NCBI RefSeq assembly: GCF_030408795.1
Contig: NZ_CP047211.1
Location: forward strand, 372,001 to 436,000
DNA length: 64,000 nt
DNA from: Corynebacterium hansenii
Lineage (GTDB): Bacteria > Actinomycetota > Actinomycetes > Mycobacteriales > Mycobacteriaceae
Direction of reading: 5' to 3'
The notes beneath the pieces were generated by a model. It saw only the letters and a program-made list of their open reading frames with translations, had not been told where the DNA came from and did no database searches. Every line of letters starts with the position of its first letter. The first letter of the stretch is position 1. A program made the position numbers and the translations under genes. Below are positions 23,504 through 35,530 of this stretch, one piece after another.

Positions 23504-23779
23504 TTAGTCCTCGGCCTTGGCGGCGGCGCGGGACTCCCGCTCCTCGCGGATGACGTCGCGGAGGATCCGGATGATGCTGCGCCAGCTGCCCTCGAACGTG
23601 GAGATGTCGTCGGGAAGCGCCTGGATCTGCTCGTGGCGGCTTTCCGCGCGCCGTTCGGCGAGCTCTTCGCGGATGGCGTGGATGTTGCGTTCCGCGTCGG
23701 CGAGCATCTTCTCGAGGTCGTCGATCGACGCGGCATCGAGGTTGCGGGGCTCCTGGGCGCTGATGGGCTCGTTGGTCAT
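23504..23779 (-). CDS. small coiled-coil hypothetical protein, paralogue of the 22916-23116 product
   Basis: 91 residues. A charged helix (SIDDLEKMLADAERNIHAIR) is followed by SRHEQIQALPDDISTFEGSW and RSIIRILRDVI, the part shared with the other small gene. Highly charged, no cysteine, no membrane segment; likely a cytoplasmic coiled coil. It lies 30 bp after the Na/phosphate symporter gene in the same direction, so it is probably co-transcribed and phosphate-linked. No known family recognised. Confidence 0.65.
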   Translation of the reverse strand: MTNEPISAQEPRNLDAASIDDLEKMLADAERNIHAIREELAERRAESRHEQIQALPDDISTFEGSWRSIIRILRDVIREERESRAAAKAED

Positions 23780-23809
23780 TGGGTTGCTCCTGATGCGTTG
23801 TCGGCGGAA

Positions 23810-25078
23810 CTAGGTGAATAGGACCTTGATGAGGATGGCCAGGGCCGGGACGATGATGAAGACCGTCAGCACCCACGCCACCGCGAGGATCTTGCGCTCG
23901 GTGGCGACGCGGGCCAGGGTCTCCGCCCCGATGAGGGGCAGGCTGCGGAGGAAGGGCAGCCCGTAGATGATCAGGATGCCGAAGACGTTGAACAGGGTGT
24001 GGACCAGCGCGATGGTCAGCGCCAGCTTCGCGCCGTCGCCGGTGACGGCCATCGCCGCGATGAGCGCGGTGATGGTCGTGCCGACGTTCGCGCCCAGGGT
24101 CAGCGGGTAGATCTGGCGGGTGGTCAGGGCGCCGGAGCCGGCGAACGGGACCATGACCGAGGTGGTCACGGACGAGGACTGGACGGCGACCGTCACCAGG
24201 AGGCCGGCGCCCATCGCGGTCAGCGGGTGGCCGCCGACGGACTTCTCCAGGATGGCCTTGGCGCGGCCGACCATGAGCACCTGGAGGATCTTGCCCAGCC
24301 AGGAGACCGCGAAGAAGATCATGGCGACGCCGAGCAGGATGGTGACGACGCCGTCGATGAACTCGGAGCCCGGCAGCAGACCGGTGAGGCCGTCCATGCC
24401 GATGAGGTCGACCACGGGGTCGGTGAGGGTGCCGACGAAGTCCGCCTGGCCCGGGTCGGGCAGGACGGTGCCGAAGATGCGGTCGGAGACCCACTCGGCG
24501 CTGCGCTGGATCGGGTGGAAGAAGATCTCCAGCGGCAGCAGGATGATGACGGCGAAGAGGTTGAAGAAGTCGTGGACCGTCGAGGCCGCGAAGGCCCGGC
24601 GGAACTCGTCCTTGTGGCCGGCGTGGCCGAACGACGCGAGGGTGTTGGTCACCGACGTGCCGATGTTCGCGCCCATGATCATGGGCACGGCCACCTCGAT
24701 GGGCAGCGCGCCCGCGCCGACCGCGGTGACCACCAGCGTCGTGGTGGTGGAGGAGGACTGGATGATCGCCGTCGCCAGCACGCCGACGAACAGTGCGATG
24801 AACGGGTTGGTGGCGAAGTCGAAGAGGCTCGCGGCGGCATCCTTGCCCAGGCCCTTGAATCCGTCGCCGATCACGCCGATGGCGACGATGAGCATGTACA
24901 GGGTGCCGATGGCCAGCAGGGTCAGCGCCCAGTTGGGCAGGCGGCGCAGGCCGTGGGGAACCTCGCTGGCCGCGACGTCGGCGACGGGCGCCTCGGTGGC
25001 GGTCGCGGTGGCTCCCGCGGGTTCGGGGGTGTTGTCCGGGGCGGGGTTTCCGTCGCCCGGACGGCGGGAATTCGTCAT
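23810..25078 (-). CDS. Na+/phosphate cotransporter (NptA/PNaS family)
   Basis: 422 residues with about eight to ten membrane segments after a 45-residue hydrophilic, Pro/Ala-rich N-terminus. The two inverted family repeats are clear: ATAIIQSSSTTTTLVVTAVG with GANIGTSVTNTLAS in the first, and VAVQSSSVTTSVMVPFAG with GANVGTTITALIAA in the second. The QSSS motifs bind Na and phosphate. No C-terminal PhoU-like domain is present. Pho-box-like repeats lie about 130 bp upstream, which fits induction under phosphate limitation. Confidence 0.88.
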   Translation of the reverse strand: MTNSRRPGDGNPAPDNTPEPAGATATATEAPVADVAASEVPHGLRRLPNWALTLLAIGTLYMLIVAIGVIGDGFKGLGKDAAASLFDFATNPFIALFVGVLATAIIQSSSTTTTLVVTAVGAGALPIEVAVPMIMGANIGTSVTNTLASFGHAGHKDEFRRAFAASTVHDFFNLFAVIILLPLEIFFHPIQRSAEWVSDRIFGTVLPDPGQADFVGTLTDPVVDLIGMDGLTGLLPGSEFIDGVVTILLGVAMIFFAVSWLGKILQVLMVGRAKAILEKSVGGHPLTAMGAGLLVTVAVQSSSVTTSVMVPFAGSGALTTRQIYPLTLGANVGTTITALIAAMAVTGDGAKLALTIALVHTLFNVFGILIIYGLPFLRSLPLIGAETLARVATERKILAVAWVLTVFIIVPALAILIKVLFT

Positions 25079-25206
25079 CGTGTCTCGATTCCTGGTTTCA
25101 CGGGTGATCCCCGGCCTTCGGAAAGGTCGCGTGGGGCGCAGAAGCGCGCTCGGGGCATACGTCTAATGCAGTGTCTCTCCAAGAGGTGTCCCGTTGAAAG
25201 AAAAAA

Positions 25207-25224
25207 GGTGAACGGAAGGTGAAC
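25207..25224 (-). promoter_or_regulatory. Pho-box-like direct repeats upstream of the Na/phosphate symporter
   Basis: GGTGAAC at 25207-25213 and 25218-25224, spaced 11 bp (minus strand: GTTCACC twice), with GTGTCC in phase two units to the left. This matches the 11-bp direct-repeat layout of actinobacterial PHO boxes and stands before a phosphate transporter gene. Confidence 0.6.
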
Positions 25225-25261
25225 TAAAGGCGCGTTTCAGAGTGATGTGCACCGCATGAAT

Positions 25262-25308
25262 GAGCCGGCGGCGATGGAGATCACCCGAATCCCCATCGCC
25301 GCCGGCTC
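25262..25308 (-). terminator. hairpin after thiC
   Basis: A perfect 16-bp stem (25262-25277 with 25293-25308) and a 15-nt loop; on the minus strand it is followed by ATTCATG, a weak U-run. It probably ends the thiC transcript. With the Pho-box-like site it makes up the 322-bp gap to the symporter gene. Confidence 0.7.
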
Positions 25309-25400
25309 GTCGGCCTCTCTCGGCGCTCGCTCACGGGCACCCGGTGTCCGCGAGCCTCCTGCTCCGCCGCCGGTGCCGCCTCCTCAGACTTCGGTGCCGC

Positions 25401-27205
<1,805 letters not shown>

Positions 27206-27428
27206 CTCCCGTGGGAGTTATTCGGTTGTGGAAAACGAGCGTACCGGAACCCATTCGGGGGCGGTGCGACGCCCCATCGGGGGTGGGCGGGGCGCCCGAA
27301 AGCGGAGAAATGCACGTCGGCGGCAAATGCGGTGTCGTTTTCGGGGGAGACGCGTCGTCTATGATGTTTTGGAACCGCAATCGAATTGCCCGGGCGCGCG
27401 GGGCGCGACCCACGAGGAGGACACGCCG

Positions 27429-28358
27429 ATGCCGCACAACCGGCCGCGGGACCGCGACCTGGCGAAGCAGCTCGTGCGCGAACTGCGCAGGGACGCGGAC
27501 CTCCCGGTCGTGTTCCTGGGCATCGGCGGGCAGGCGGGGGTGACCATCGGGGAGGGCATCGGCCTGCGCTCGGACGGCGTCCGCGGCGTCAACGTCATCC
27601 CGGGAGAGGGGCTCGGCGGGCGCGTTCTCCGGGACCGGCGCCCCGCGGTCGTCGCGGACTACGAGGCCGCGCGCACCATCACCGACAGTTATCTGACGCA
27701 GGTGCAGAACGAGGGGCTCGGCCCCGTCATGGCGGTGCCCATACTCTCCAGCATCGGGGAGACCAGGATGGTGCTGTACGGCGCGCACCGGGAGAAATTC
27801 GAGTTCGGGGACCGGATCCGGTCGGTGGCGATGCGCCTGGCGACGAAGGCCGCCACCGAGCTGCGCATCCGCGATGAAGTGGACCGGCGGATCGGCATGG
27901 CGCAACGCAGCACCGCGGAACTCCGCGAGGCGGGGGAGGGGCCCGGATCGTCCGACTTGGAACGGCTGCGGGAATTGCACGCGGATCTGCGCGCCATCGC
28001 CGCCACGACCGCGGACGAGGAGGCCCGGGACAAGCTGCTCGCGGCGTCCGGCGGCATCGCGGCGATCCTGTTCCCGGGCGCCGGGGGAGATGCGGTGCGC
28101 GCGGCCGACGCCGGGGGAGCGGGAGCCGCAGCCGGAGGGGGCGCTGGCGCGCAGGCGGATGCGCCGGCGTTGACGGCCCGCGAACTCGACGTGCTGTCGC
28201 AGGTCGCGTTGGGGTGCACCAATGCGGAGGCGGCGGCGCGGCTGTCGCTGAGCGTGGAGACCGTCAAGGCCTATCTGCGCAACGCCAGCGCCAAGCTCGG
28301 CGCGAAGGGTCGGCATGCGGCGGTGAGCCGCGCGCGGATCCTCGGTCTCATTCCCTGA
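27429..28358 (+). CDS. RamA-like LuxR-family transcriptional regulator with a GAF-type sensor
   Basis: 309 residues. The N-terminal about 165 residues form a GAF-like domain (IGLRSDGVRGVNVIPGEGLG, GGRVLRDRRPAVVADY, NEGLGPVMAVPIL). The middle has an Ala-rich linker. The C-terminal LuxR helix-turn-helix is intact (ALTARELDVLSQVALGCTN, ETVKAYLRNASAKLGAKGRH). The order and several motifs match RamA, the acetate-metabolism activator of C. glutamicum, from what I recall of that protein. ATG 27429 has GAGGA upstream. It is divergent to thiC. As it may act on the transporter gene downstream, a role in carbon-source control is inferred. Confidence 0.8.
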   Translation: MPHNRPRDRDLAKQLVRELRRDADLPVVFLGIGGQAGVTIGEGIGLRSDGVRGVNVIPGEGLGGRVLRDRRPAVVADYEAARTITDSYLTQVQNEGLGPVMAVPILSSIGETRMVLYGAHREKFEFGDRIRSVAMRLATKAATELRIRDEVDRRIGMAQRSTAELREAGEGPGSSDLERLRELHADLRAIAATTADEEARDKLLAASGGIAAILFPGAGGDAVRAADAGGAGAAAGGGAGAQADAPALTARELDVLSQVALGCTNAEAAARLSLSVETVKAYLRNASAKLGAKGRHAAVSRARILGLIP

Positions 28359-28706
28359 GATCGAGCGTGCGCGGGGCGGGAAAAAGGGGACCGCGGGTAG
28401 GGGTGAAGGGGCGCTGAAACGGGCGGAAGTCGCGCCGCAAACCCCCGTTTCGCGAAGTTTTCCGCGACGTTCGGGGTGGACCGTCAGGCCGGGCGAACGG
28501 TGTTCGTCATCGTATATGTGCTGGCTGGGGCGGTGCGAGAGGTGCTACAAGTTCTAAATCGCTAACCAAACCGCTAGTCGCAATTAACGTCTAACTCCAT
28601 AACACCCTCTTTCGGGTATGTGAGAGCTGGATCACGCCTGGATATGTTCTGCGTCACATTGTTGAACGGGCGGTCCCGGTGGCCGCCCCCAAGGCAGGAG
28701 ACGCCA
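28359..28706 (+). other. intergenic region upstream of the MHS transporter gene
   Basis: 348 bp without a gene. It is clearly more A/T-rich from about 28500 on (CTAAATCGCTAACCAAACC, CGCAATTAACGTCTAAC), as expected for a promoter region. G-runs such as TTCGGGGTGG and CTGGGGCGG resemble the short RamA-type motif but are not informative in this GC content. No convincing -35/-10 pair or operator was found. Confidence 0.5.
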
Positions 28707-30152
28707 ATGGCCAATTCCCTCACGGCGGACAACTCGTCCGCCATCGGAGCCGCCACGGTGGCGCCGGCCCCCGCCGCGGAGCCCGTGAAGGGCCCCTCGC
28801 TGCGCAGGGTCGCCACCGCGAGCCTCGTGGGCACCACCATCGAGTTCTACGACTTCTTCATCTACGGCACCGCCGCCGCCCTGGTGTTCCCCACGGTGTT
28901 CTTCCCGAACATGACCCCGATGCTGTCGACGGTCGCCTCCTTCGCCACCTTCGGCGTCGCGTTCCTCGCCCGGCCCCTCGGCTCCGTGGTGTTCGGCCAC
29001 TTCGGCGACATCCTCGGCCGCAAGCGCACCCTGGTCTGGACCCTGCTGATGATGGGTCTGGCGACCCTGTTCATCGGCCTGCTGCCGGGCTACGAGTCGG
29101 GCGTCTTCGGCTTCTTCGAATCCGGCATCGGCGTCTGGGGCCCGGTGCTCCTGGTGGCCATGCGCTTCCTGCAGGGCATGGCCGTGGGCGGTGAATGGGC
29201 CGGCGCGACATTGCTGACGGCGGAATACGCGCCGCCGGGCAAGCGCGGCGCCTACGCAATGTTCCCGCAGCTCGGTGCGGCCATCGCCTTCTTCCTCTCC
29301 TCCGGCACCTTCGTGGTCGTCTTCCTCGCCATCGGCGAAACCTCCAACGCCTTCCTTGAGTGGGCCTGGCGCATCCCGTTCCTGCTGTCGATCGTGATGG
29401 TCTTCGTCGGCCTGTACGTCCGCCTGGCCATCCAGGAGACCCCGTCCTTCAAGAAGGAGCAGGAGCGCCGCGCGCAGGACAAGGCCAACGGCGTCCGCCG
29501 CACCCTGCCCTTCATGGACACCATCCGGTACCAGTGGCGCGAGGCCATGACCGGCGGCATCGCGCTCGCCTCGCTGTTCTCGCTGTTCTACATGGGCACC
29601 TCGTACCTGACCTCCTACGGCACGAAGGCGCTCGGGCTGGAGCGCATCGAGATCCTCGCCGTCGGCATGGTCGCCGCGGTCATCTTCGGCGCCGCCATCG
29701 CGGGTTTCGCCGCGCTCTCCGACCGCATCGGCCGCACCAGGGTCATCCTGACGTCGACCATCCTCGCGGTCCTGTGGACGCCGGCGCTGTTCTGGGTCCT
29801 CGACTTCGGCACCATCTGGCACTTCGCCCTCGGCCTGATCGTCACCATGGTGATCTTCGGCATCTCCTACGGCCCGGCCGGCGCGATGCTCCCCGAGATG
29901 TTCCGCGTCGACCTGCGTTACACCGGCGCCGGCCTGGCGTACAACATCGCGGCCATCCTCGGCGGCGCCATCCCGCCGCTGATCGCCGCCCCGCTCGCCG
30001 AGGCCTACGGCGGCCTGGCCGTCGGCCTCTTCCTCGCCGCGATCTCGCTGACCTCCACCATCGCGGTCACGCGGATCCGCTCCAACCACGAGGACGACAT
30101 CGACGAGCACAACCAGCTCGTCCGCGAATCCGACGCCCTGGCCAAGCCGTAA
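28707..30152 (+). CDS. MHS-family major facilitator transporter (metabolite:H+ symporter)
   Basis: 481 residues with twelve predicted membrane segments. Family signs are ASLVGTTIEFYDFFIYGTAA at the first segment, the loop 2-3 motif GHFGDILGRKRTLV, the GGEWAGATLL motif in segment 5, and GALSDRIGRTR-like ALSDRIGRTRVIL in the 8-9 loop. MHS proteins import carboxylates, shikimate, proline/betaine or similar; the substrate is not evident. ATG 28707 has GGCAGGAG upstream. The RamA-like gene next door suggests an organic acid. It ends before an 18-bp perfect hairpin. Confidence 0.85.
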   Translation: MANSLTADNSSAIGAATVAPAPAAEPVKGPSLRRVATASLVGTTIEFYDFFIYGTAAALVFPTVFFPNMTPMLSTVASFATFGVAFLARPLGSVVFGHFGDILGRKRTLVWTLLMMGLATLFIGLLPGYESGVFGFFESGIGVWGPVLLVAMRFLQGMAVGGEWAGATLLTAEYAPPGKRGAYAMFPQLGAAIAFFLSSGTFVVVFLAIGETSNAFLEWAWRIPFLLSIVMVFVGLYVRLAIQETPSFKKEQERRAQDKANGVRRTLPFMDTIRYQWREAMTGGIALASLFSLFYMGTSYLTSYGTKALGLERIEILAVGMVAAVIFGAAIAGFAALSDRIGRTRVILTSTILAVLWTPALFWVLDFGTIWHFALGLIVTMVIFGISYGPAGAMLPEMFRVDLRYTGAGLAYNIAAILGGAIPPLIAAPLAEAYGGLAVGLFLAAISLTSTIAVTRIRSNHEDDIDEHNQLVRESDALAKP

Positions 30153-30234
30153 CCCGACCGGGCGCGCGCCCCTCGCCCTTCGATCGGGAGAGAGCGGGCC
30201 GGCCAAGTCTCCGGACCGGCCCGCGGGGTCGTGC

Positions 30235-30275
30235 GGGGGCCGTCGCAAAGCGAAACCCGCTTTGCGACGGCCCCC
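30235..30275 (+). terminator. 18-bp perfect hairpin built from two inverted GCTTTGCGACG repeats
   Basis: Arms 30235-30252 and 30258-30275 are perfectly complementary (18 bp) with the loop AAACC, followed by CTTCCGTTT. The core of each arm is the 11-bp repeat (30241-30251 and 30259-30269). It probably ends the transporter transcript. A smaller hairpin CGGGCCGG/CCGGCCCG lies just upstream at about 30195-30223. Confidence 0.75.
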
Positions 30276-30299
30276 CTTCCGTTTCGCCACCTGGGATTT

Positions 30300-30328
30300 T
30301 TGGTGATCGTCGCAGGTTGCACTACTGT
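30300..30328 (+). promoter_or_regulatory. predicted promoter of the rpsL-rpsG operon
   Basis: TTGGTG (30300-30305), 17-bp spacer, TACTGT (30323-30328). The leader to rpsL is about 150 nt. Together with the hairpin this accounts for the 331-bp gap. Confidence 0.6.
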
Positions 30329-30483
30329 CAATGGACAGTCCCAAGAGGTAATTGGGAGTCGACGACATCACCCGGTAGGCCAGCGAGAGCGGCTGACTGG
30401 GTTTCGCACGTTTAAAAACCGATCCTCCGCCGCAGGCCGGACGGAAGCCGCGGCGCGATCGGAACGAAACAGAAAGAGGCTTC

Positions 30484-30855
30484 ATGCCCACTATCCAGCA
30501 GCTGGTCCGCAAGGGCCGCCACGACAAGAAGTCGGCCACGTCCACGGCCGCCCTGAAGGGCTCGCCGCAGCGCCGTGGCGTGTGCACCCGCGTGTACACC
30601 ACCACCCCGAAGAAGCCGAACTCGGCGCTCCGCAAGGTCGCCCGCGTCCGCCTCACCTCCGGCATCGAGGTCTCCGCCTACATCCCGGGCGAGGGCCACA
30701 ACCTGCAGGAGCACTCCATGGTGCTCGTCCGCGGCGGCCGAGTGAAGGACCTCCCCGGCGTCCGCTACAAGATCGTCCGCGGCTCCCTCGACACCCAGGG
30801 CGTCAAGGACCGCAAGCAGGCCCGTTCCCGCTACGGCGCGAAGAAGGAGAAGTAA
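30484..30855 (+). CDS. rpsL: 30S ribosomal protein S12
   Basis: 123 residues. The decoding-site loops are wild type: [12 protein letters not shown] with Lys at the streptomycin position (Lys43 in E. coli), and [12 protein letters not shown] with the second one (Lys88). S12 controls tRNA selection fidelity. rpsG starts 2 bp after the stop, its ribosome site lying in the rpsL 3' end. Confidence 0.98.
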   Translation: MPTIQQLVRKGRHDKKSATSTAALKGSPQRRGVCTRVYTTTPKKPNSALRKVARVRLTSGIEVSAYIPGEGHNLQEHSMVLVRGGRVKDLPGVRYKIVRGSLDTQGVKDRKQARSRYGAKKEK

Positions 30856-30857
30856 AC

Positions 30858-31328
30858 ATGCCTCGTAAGGGCCCCGCCCCCAAGCGTCCCGTCGTCAACG
30901 ACCCGGTGTACGGCTCGCCGCTGGTCACCCAGCTCATCAACAAGGTGCTGCTGGACGGCAAGAAGTCGACCGCCGAGCGCATCGTCTACGGTGCCCTCGA
31001 GGTCTGCCGCGAGAAGACCGGCACCGACCCCGTGCTGACCCTCAAGCGCGCGATCGAGAACGTCAAGCCCGCCCTCGAGGTCCGCTCCCGCCGAGTCGGC
31101 GGCGCGACCTACCAGGTCCCGGTCGAGGTCCGCCCCGGCCGCGGCAACACCCTGGCCCTGCGCTGGCTGCTCATGTTCTCCCGCCAGCGCCGCGAGAACA
31201 CCATGATGGAGCGTCTCGCCAACGAGATCCTCGACGCCTCCAACGGCCTCGGCGCGTCCGTCAAGCGCCGCGAGGACACCCACAAGATGGCCGAGGCCAA
31301 CCGCGCCTTCGCCCACTACCGCTGGTAG
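30858..31328 (+). CDS. rpsG: 30S ribosomal protein S7
   Basis: 156 residues, normal length. Signature [20 protein letters not shown] and the C-terminal [13 protein letters not shown]7 organises the head of the small subunit near the E site. The start ATG 30858 is preceded by GAAGGAGAAG. After the stop a GGCCCCCGG/CCGGGGGCC hairpin (31348-31389) without a good U-run may reduce read-through to fusA. Confidence 0.98.
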   Translation: MPRKGPAPKRPVVNDPVYGSPLVTQLINKVLLDGKKSTAERIVYGALEVCREKTGTDPVLTLKRAIENVKPALEVRSRRVGGATYQVPVEVRPGRGNTLALRWLLMFSRQRRENTMMERLANEILDASNGLGASVKRREDTHKMAEANRAFAHYRW

Positions 31329-31537
31329 TGGCCGCGACCGCCGGATGAGGCCCCCGGGGCCGGTCCGGCGCCGGCGCCTCCGGGGGCCTTCGGGCTCCCC
31401 GGCGGAAATCACGGCAAGCCATCGTGCCCAATCGGTGGCAAAATAGATCGAGCAACCCGACCGCTGGCGGTCGAGGCGAAGACGACGACCAACGTCCTGA
31501 GCCCCCGCCGCACGATTTGAAACGAGTGGGGAATCAA

Positions 31538-33670
31538 GTGGCAGAAGGCGCACTTCCCGTCAAGAAGGATCTGAACAAGGTCCGCAACATCGGCATCATG
31601 GCGCACATCGATGCCGGCAAGACCACCACGACCGAGCGCATCCTGTACTACACGGGCATCAACCGCAAGGTCGGCGAGACGCACGATGGCGCCTCGACCA
31701 CGGACTGGATGGAGCAGGAGAAGGAGCGCGGCATCACCATCACGTCCGCCGCGGTCACCTGCTTCTGGAACGACAACCAGATCAACATCATCGACACCCC
31801 GGGCCACGTCGACTTCACCGTCGAGGTCGAGCGCTCCCTGCGCGTGCTCGACGGCGCCGTCGCCGTCTTCGACGGCAAGGAGGGCGTCGAGCCCCAGTCC
31901 GAGCAGGTCTGGCGTCAGGCCCAGAAGTACGACGTCCCCCGCATCTGCTTCGTCAACAAGATGGACAAGCTGGGCGCGGACTTCGAGTACACCGTCGGCA
32001 CCATCGTCGACCGCCTCGGCGCCAAGCCGCTGGTGATGCAGCTGCCGATCGGCGCCGAGGACGACTTCGACGGCGTCGTCGACCTCCTGCAGATGAAGGC
32101 CCTGACCTGGCGCGGCAAGACCGAGATCGGCACCGAGGCCACCGTCGAGGAGATCCCGGCGGACCTGGTCGACAAGGCCAACGAGTACCGCGAGAAGCTG
32201 CTCGAGTCCGTCGCCGAGTCCGACGAAGAGCTCATGGAGAAGTACTTCGGCGGCGAAGAGCTGACCATGGACGAGATCAAGGGCGCCATCCGCAAGATGG
32301 TCGTCAACTCCGAGATCTACCCGGTCTACTGCGGCACCGCCTACAAGAACAAGGGCATCCAGCCGCTGCTCGACGCGGTCGTCGACTTCCTGCCGACCCC
32401 GCTCGACGTGGGCGAGGTCCACGGCCACCAGGTCGGCGACGAGTCCGTCGACATGGTCCGCAAGCCCTCCGCCGCGGAGCCGTTCTCCGCGCTGGCGTTC
32501 AAGATCGCCGCGCACCCGTTCTTCGGCAAGCTGACCTTCGTGCGCGTCTACTCCGGCCGCGTGGAGCCGGGCGCCCAGGTGCTCAACTCCACCAAGGAGA
32601 AGAAGGAGCGCGTCGGCAAGCTCTTCCAGATGCACGCCAACAAGGAGAACCCGGTCGACGAGGCCGTGGCCGGCAACATCTACGCGTTCATCGGCCTGAA
32701 GGACACCACCACCGGTGACACCCTCTGCGCCCAGGACGCCCCGATCGTGCTCGAGTCCATGAGCTTCCCGGACCCGGTCATCTCCGTGGCCATCGAGCCG
32801 AAGTCCAAGGCCGACCAGGAGAAGCTGGGCACCGCGATCCAGCGCCTGGCCGAAGAGGACCCGACCTTCACCGTCCGCCTGGACGACGAGACCGGCCAGA
32901 CCGTCATCGGCGGCATGGGCGAGCTCCACCTCGACGTCCTGGTCGACCGCATGAAGCGCGAGTTCAAGGTCGAGGCCAACGTCGGCGCCCCGCAGGTCGC
33001 GTACCGCGAGACCATCCGCAAGGCGGTCGAGAAGTACGACTACACCCACAAGAAGCAGACCGGCGGTTCCGGCCAGTTCGCGAAGGTCATCGTCTCGCTC
33101 GAGCCCTACGCCCCGGCGCAGGACGAGCTCGAAGAGGGCGAGTCGGCGATCTACAAGTTCGAGAACGCCGTCACCGGCGGCCGCGTGCCGAAGGAGTACA
33201 TCCCCTCGGTCGACGCCGGCATCCAGGACGCCATGCAGTACGGCACCCTGGCGGGCTTCCCGCTGGTGAACATCAAGGCCACCCTGGAGGACGGCCAGTA
33301 CCACGAGGTCGACTCCTCCGAAATGGCCTTCAAGATCGCCGGCTCCATGGCCCTGAAGGAGGCCGTGCAGAAGGCGAAGCCGGTCCTGCTCGAGCCGATG
33401 ATGGCCGTCGAGGTCATCACCCCCGAGGAGTACATGGGCGAGGTCATCGGCGACATCAACTCCCGCCGCGGCCAGGTCAACTCCATGGAGGACCGCACGG
33501 GCGTCAAGGCCGTCAAGGCCCTGGTCCCGCTGTCCGAGATGTTCGGCTACGTCGGCGACCTGCGTTCCAAGACGCAGGGCCGCGCCAACTACACGATGAT
33601 CTTCGATTCCTACGCCGAGGTCCCGTCCTCCGTCGCGCAGGAGATCATCGCCGAGCGCACCGGCAACTGA
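31538..33670 (+). CDS. fusA: elongation factor G
   Basis: 710 residues from GTG 31538 ([17 protein letters not shown]). All GTPase motifs are present: [15 protein letters not shown] (P-loop), [17 protein letters not shown] (switch I), DTPGHVDF (G3), NKMDKLGAD (G4). Domains II-V follow, including [14 protein letters not shown] and [17 protein letters not shown] in domain IV. It drives ribosomal translocation. The gene lies between rpsG and tuf, the str operon order. Confidence 0.98.
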   Translation: MAEGALPVKKDLNKVRNIGIMAHIDAGKTTTTERILYYTGINRKVGETHDGASTTDWMEQEKERGITITSAAVTCFWNDNQINIIDTPGHVDFTVEVERSLRVLDGAVAVFDGKEGVEPQSEQVWRQAQKYDVPRICFVNKMDKLGADFEYTVGTIVDRLGAKPLVMQLPIGAEDDFDGVVDLLQMKALTWRGKTEIGTEATVEEIPADLVDKANEYREKLLESVAESDEELMEKYFGGEELTMDEIKGAIRKMVVNSEIYPVYCGTAYKNKGIQPLLDAVVDFLPTPLDVGEVHGHQVGDESVDMVRKPSAAEPFSALAFKIAAHPFFGKLTFVRVYSGRVEPGAQVLNSTKEKKERVGKLFQMHANKENPVDEAVAGNIYAFIGLKDTTTGDTLCAQDAPIVLESMSFPDPVISVAIEPKSKADQEKLGTAIQRLAEEDPTFTVRLDDETGQTVIGGMGELHLDVLVDRMKREFKVEANVGAPQVAYRETIRKAVEKYDYTHKKQTGGSGQFAKVIVSLEPYAPAQDELEEGESAIYKFENAVTGGRVPKEYIPSVDAGIQDAMQYGTLAGFPLVNIKATLEDGQYHEVDSSEMAFKIAGSMALKEAVQKAKPVLLEPMMAVEVITPEEYMGEVIGDINSRRGQVNSMEDRTGVKAVKALVPLSEMFGYVGDLRSKTQGRANYTMIFDSYAEVPSSVAQEIIAERTGN

Positions 33671-33906
33671 GTCGGTCAATCGGGGCCCCGCCCGGATGAT
33701 TCCGGGGCGGGTTCCCGGCCCGCCGCCGTTCCCGCGCCAAGCGCGCGAACGGGGGCGGCGCCGAAAAGCCCCCGCGATCCGCAGTGCCGCGGATCCGGGA
33801 GGGTAGCGGCCCGCACTTTTCACCGCTGACCCGGACTTCGTTTCCGGTGCCGGAGGTGGTGCGCGGTGCCGGCCGTTACCCCGCAATCGATCCTGGGGAC
33901 CCGAGT
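33671..33906 (+). other. intergenic region after fusA
   Basis: The fusA-tuf gap is 419 bp. Its first part has only imperfect GC-rich pairings (around 33690-33725 a CCCCGCCC/GGGGCGGG stem without a U-run). No gene or clear terminator seen. The tuf promoter follows at 33907. Confidence 0.5.
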
Positions 33907-33936
33907 TTGATATGGGCCCGGCCGTCCCACTAGGAT
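33907..33936 (+). promoter_or_regulatory. predicted promoter of tuf
   Basis: TTGATA (33907-33912), 18-bp spacer, TAGGAT (33931-33936): one of the best sigma-70-type matches in the window, as expected for a very highly expressed gene. The leader is about 145 nt. Confidence 0.75.
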
Positions 33937-34089
33937 TGTGTAACTGGCACAGTGAAAATGCACTGTCCGCCCCCTTCTTTACGCCCGGAAATGCCGTCTT
34001 TCGTCGGTGTTCGCAGCGGCGTGGGGGTGGGCGACCACAACCTGTGGCTACGAAAGTCGTGGCCACCATGACGTCCAGGAGGACTAACA

Positions 34090-35280
<1,191 letters not shown>

Positions 35281-35340
35281 TTCTTGATGCTCCAGCGGGT
35301 TGATCCCGCCGGTTGAACCGGCGGATCGCCTGCGGCCAGC

Positions 35341-35384
35341 AAAAGGGCCCCGCCCCCGAGTGAATCGGGGGCGGGGCCCTTTTT
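35341..35384 (+). terminator. intrinsic terminator after tuf
   Basis: A perfect 15-bp stem (35345-35359 with 35365-35379), loop GTGAA, flanked by AAAA and TTTTT, so it can work in both directions: for tuf and for the leftward Asp23 cluster. Confidence 0.95.
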
Positions 35385-35405
35385 CGTGTGCCGGTTGGTT
35401 CGGCT

Positions 35406-35480
35406 CCGGCTTGCCTTGTACCGGCGTGCTTGGCGCAGGCGTGCCTGGCGCCGGCTCGCCTTGTACCGGTTTGCGTTGCG
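35406..35480. repeat. five tandem degenerate 15-bp repeats
   Basis: Units start at 35406, 35421, 35436, 35451 and 35466, each like CCGGCTTGCCTTGTA or CCGGCGTGCTTGGCG. They follow the tuf terminator and precede the end of the leftward Asp23 cluster. All frames across the array are open for some distance, but nothing supports a gene here. A copy of the 11-bp repeat follows at 35503. Confidence 0.7.
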
Positions 35481-35530
35481 CCGCGCGTCGTCGCGCCGAA
35501 TGGCTTTGCGACGGCCCGGCGCCCGCCGGA

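Noticed and set aside
28359..28706. RamA-type G-runs and a TGTGA-N8-TCAC sequence (28621-28637) as regulatory sites
   Set aside because: Short G-runs are common at this GC content, and the CRP-like half-sites have the wrong spacing (8 instead of 6).
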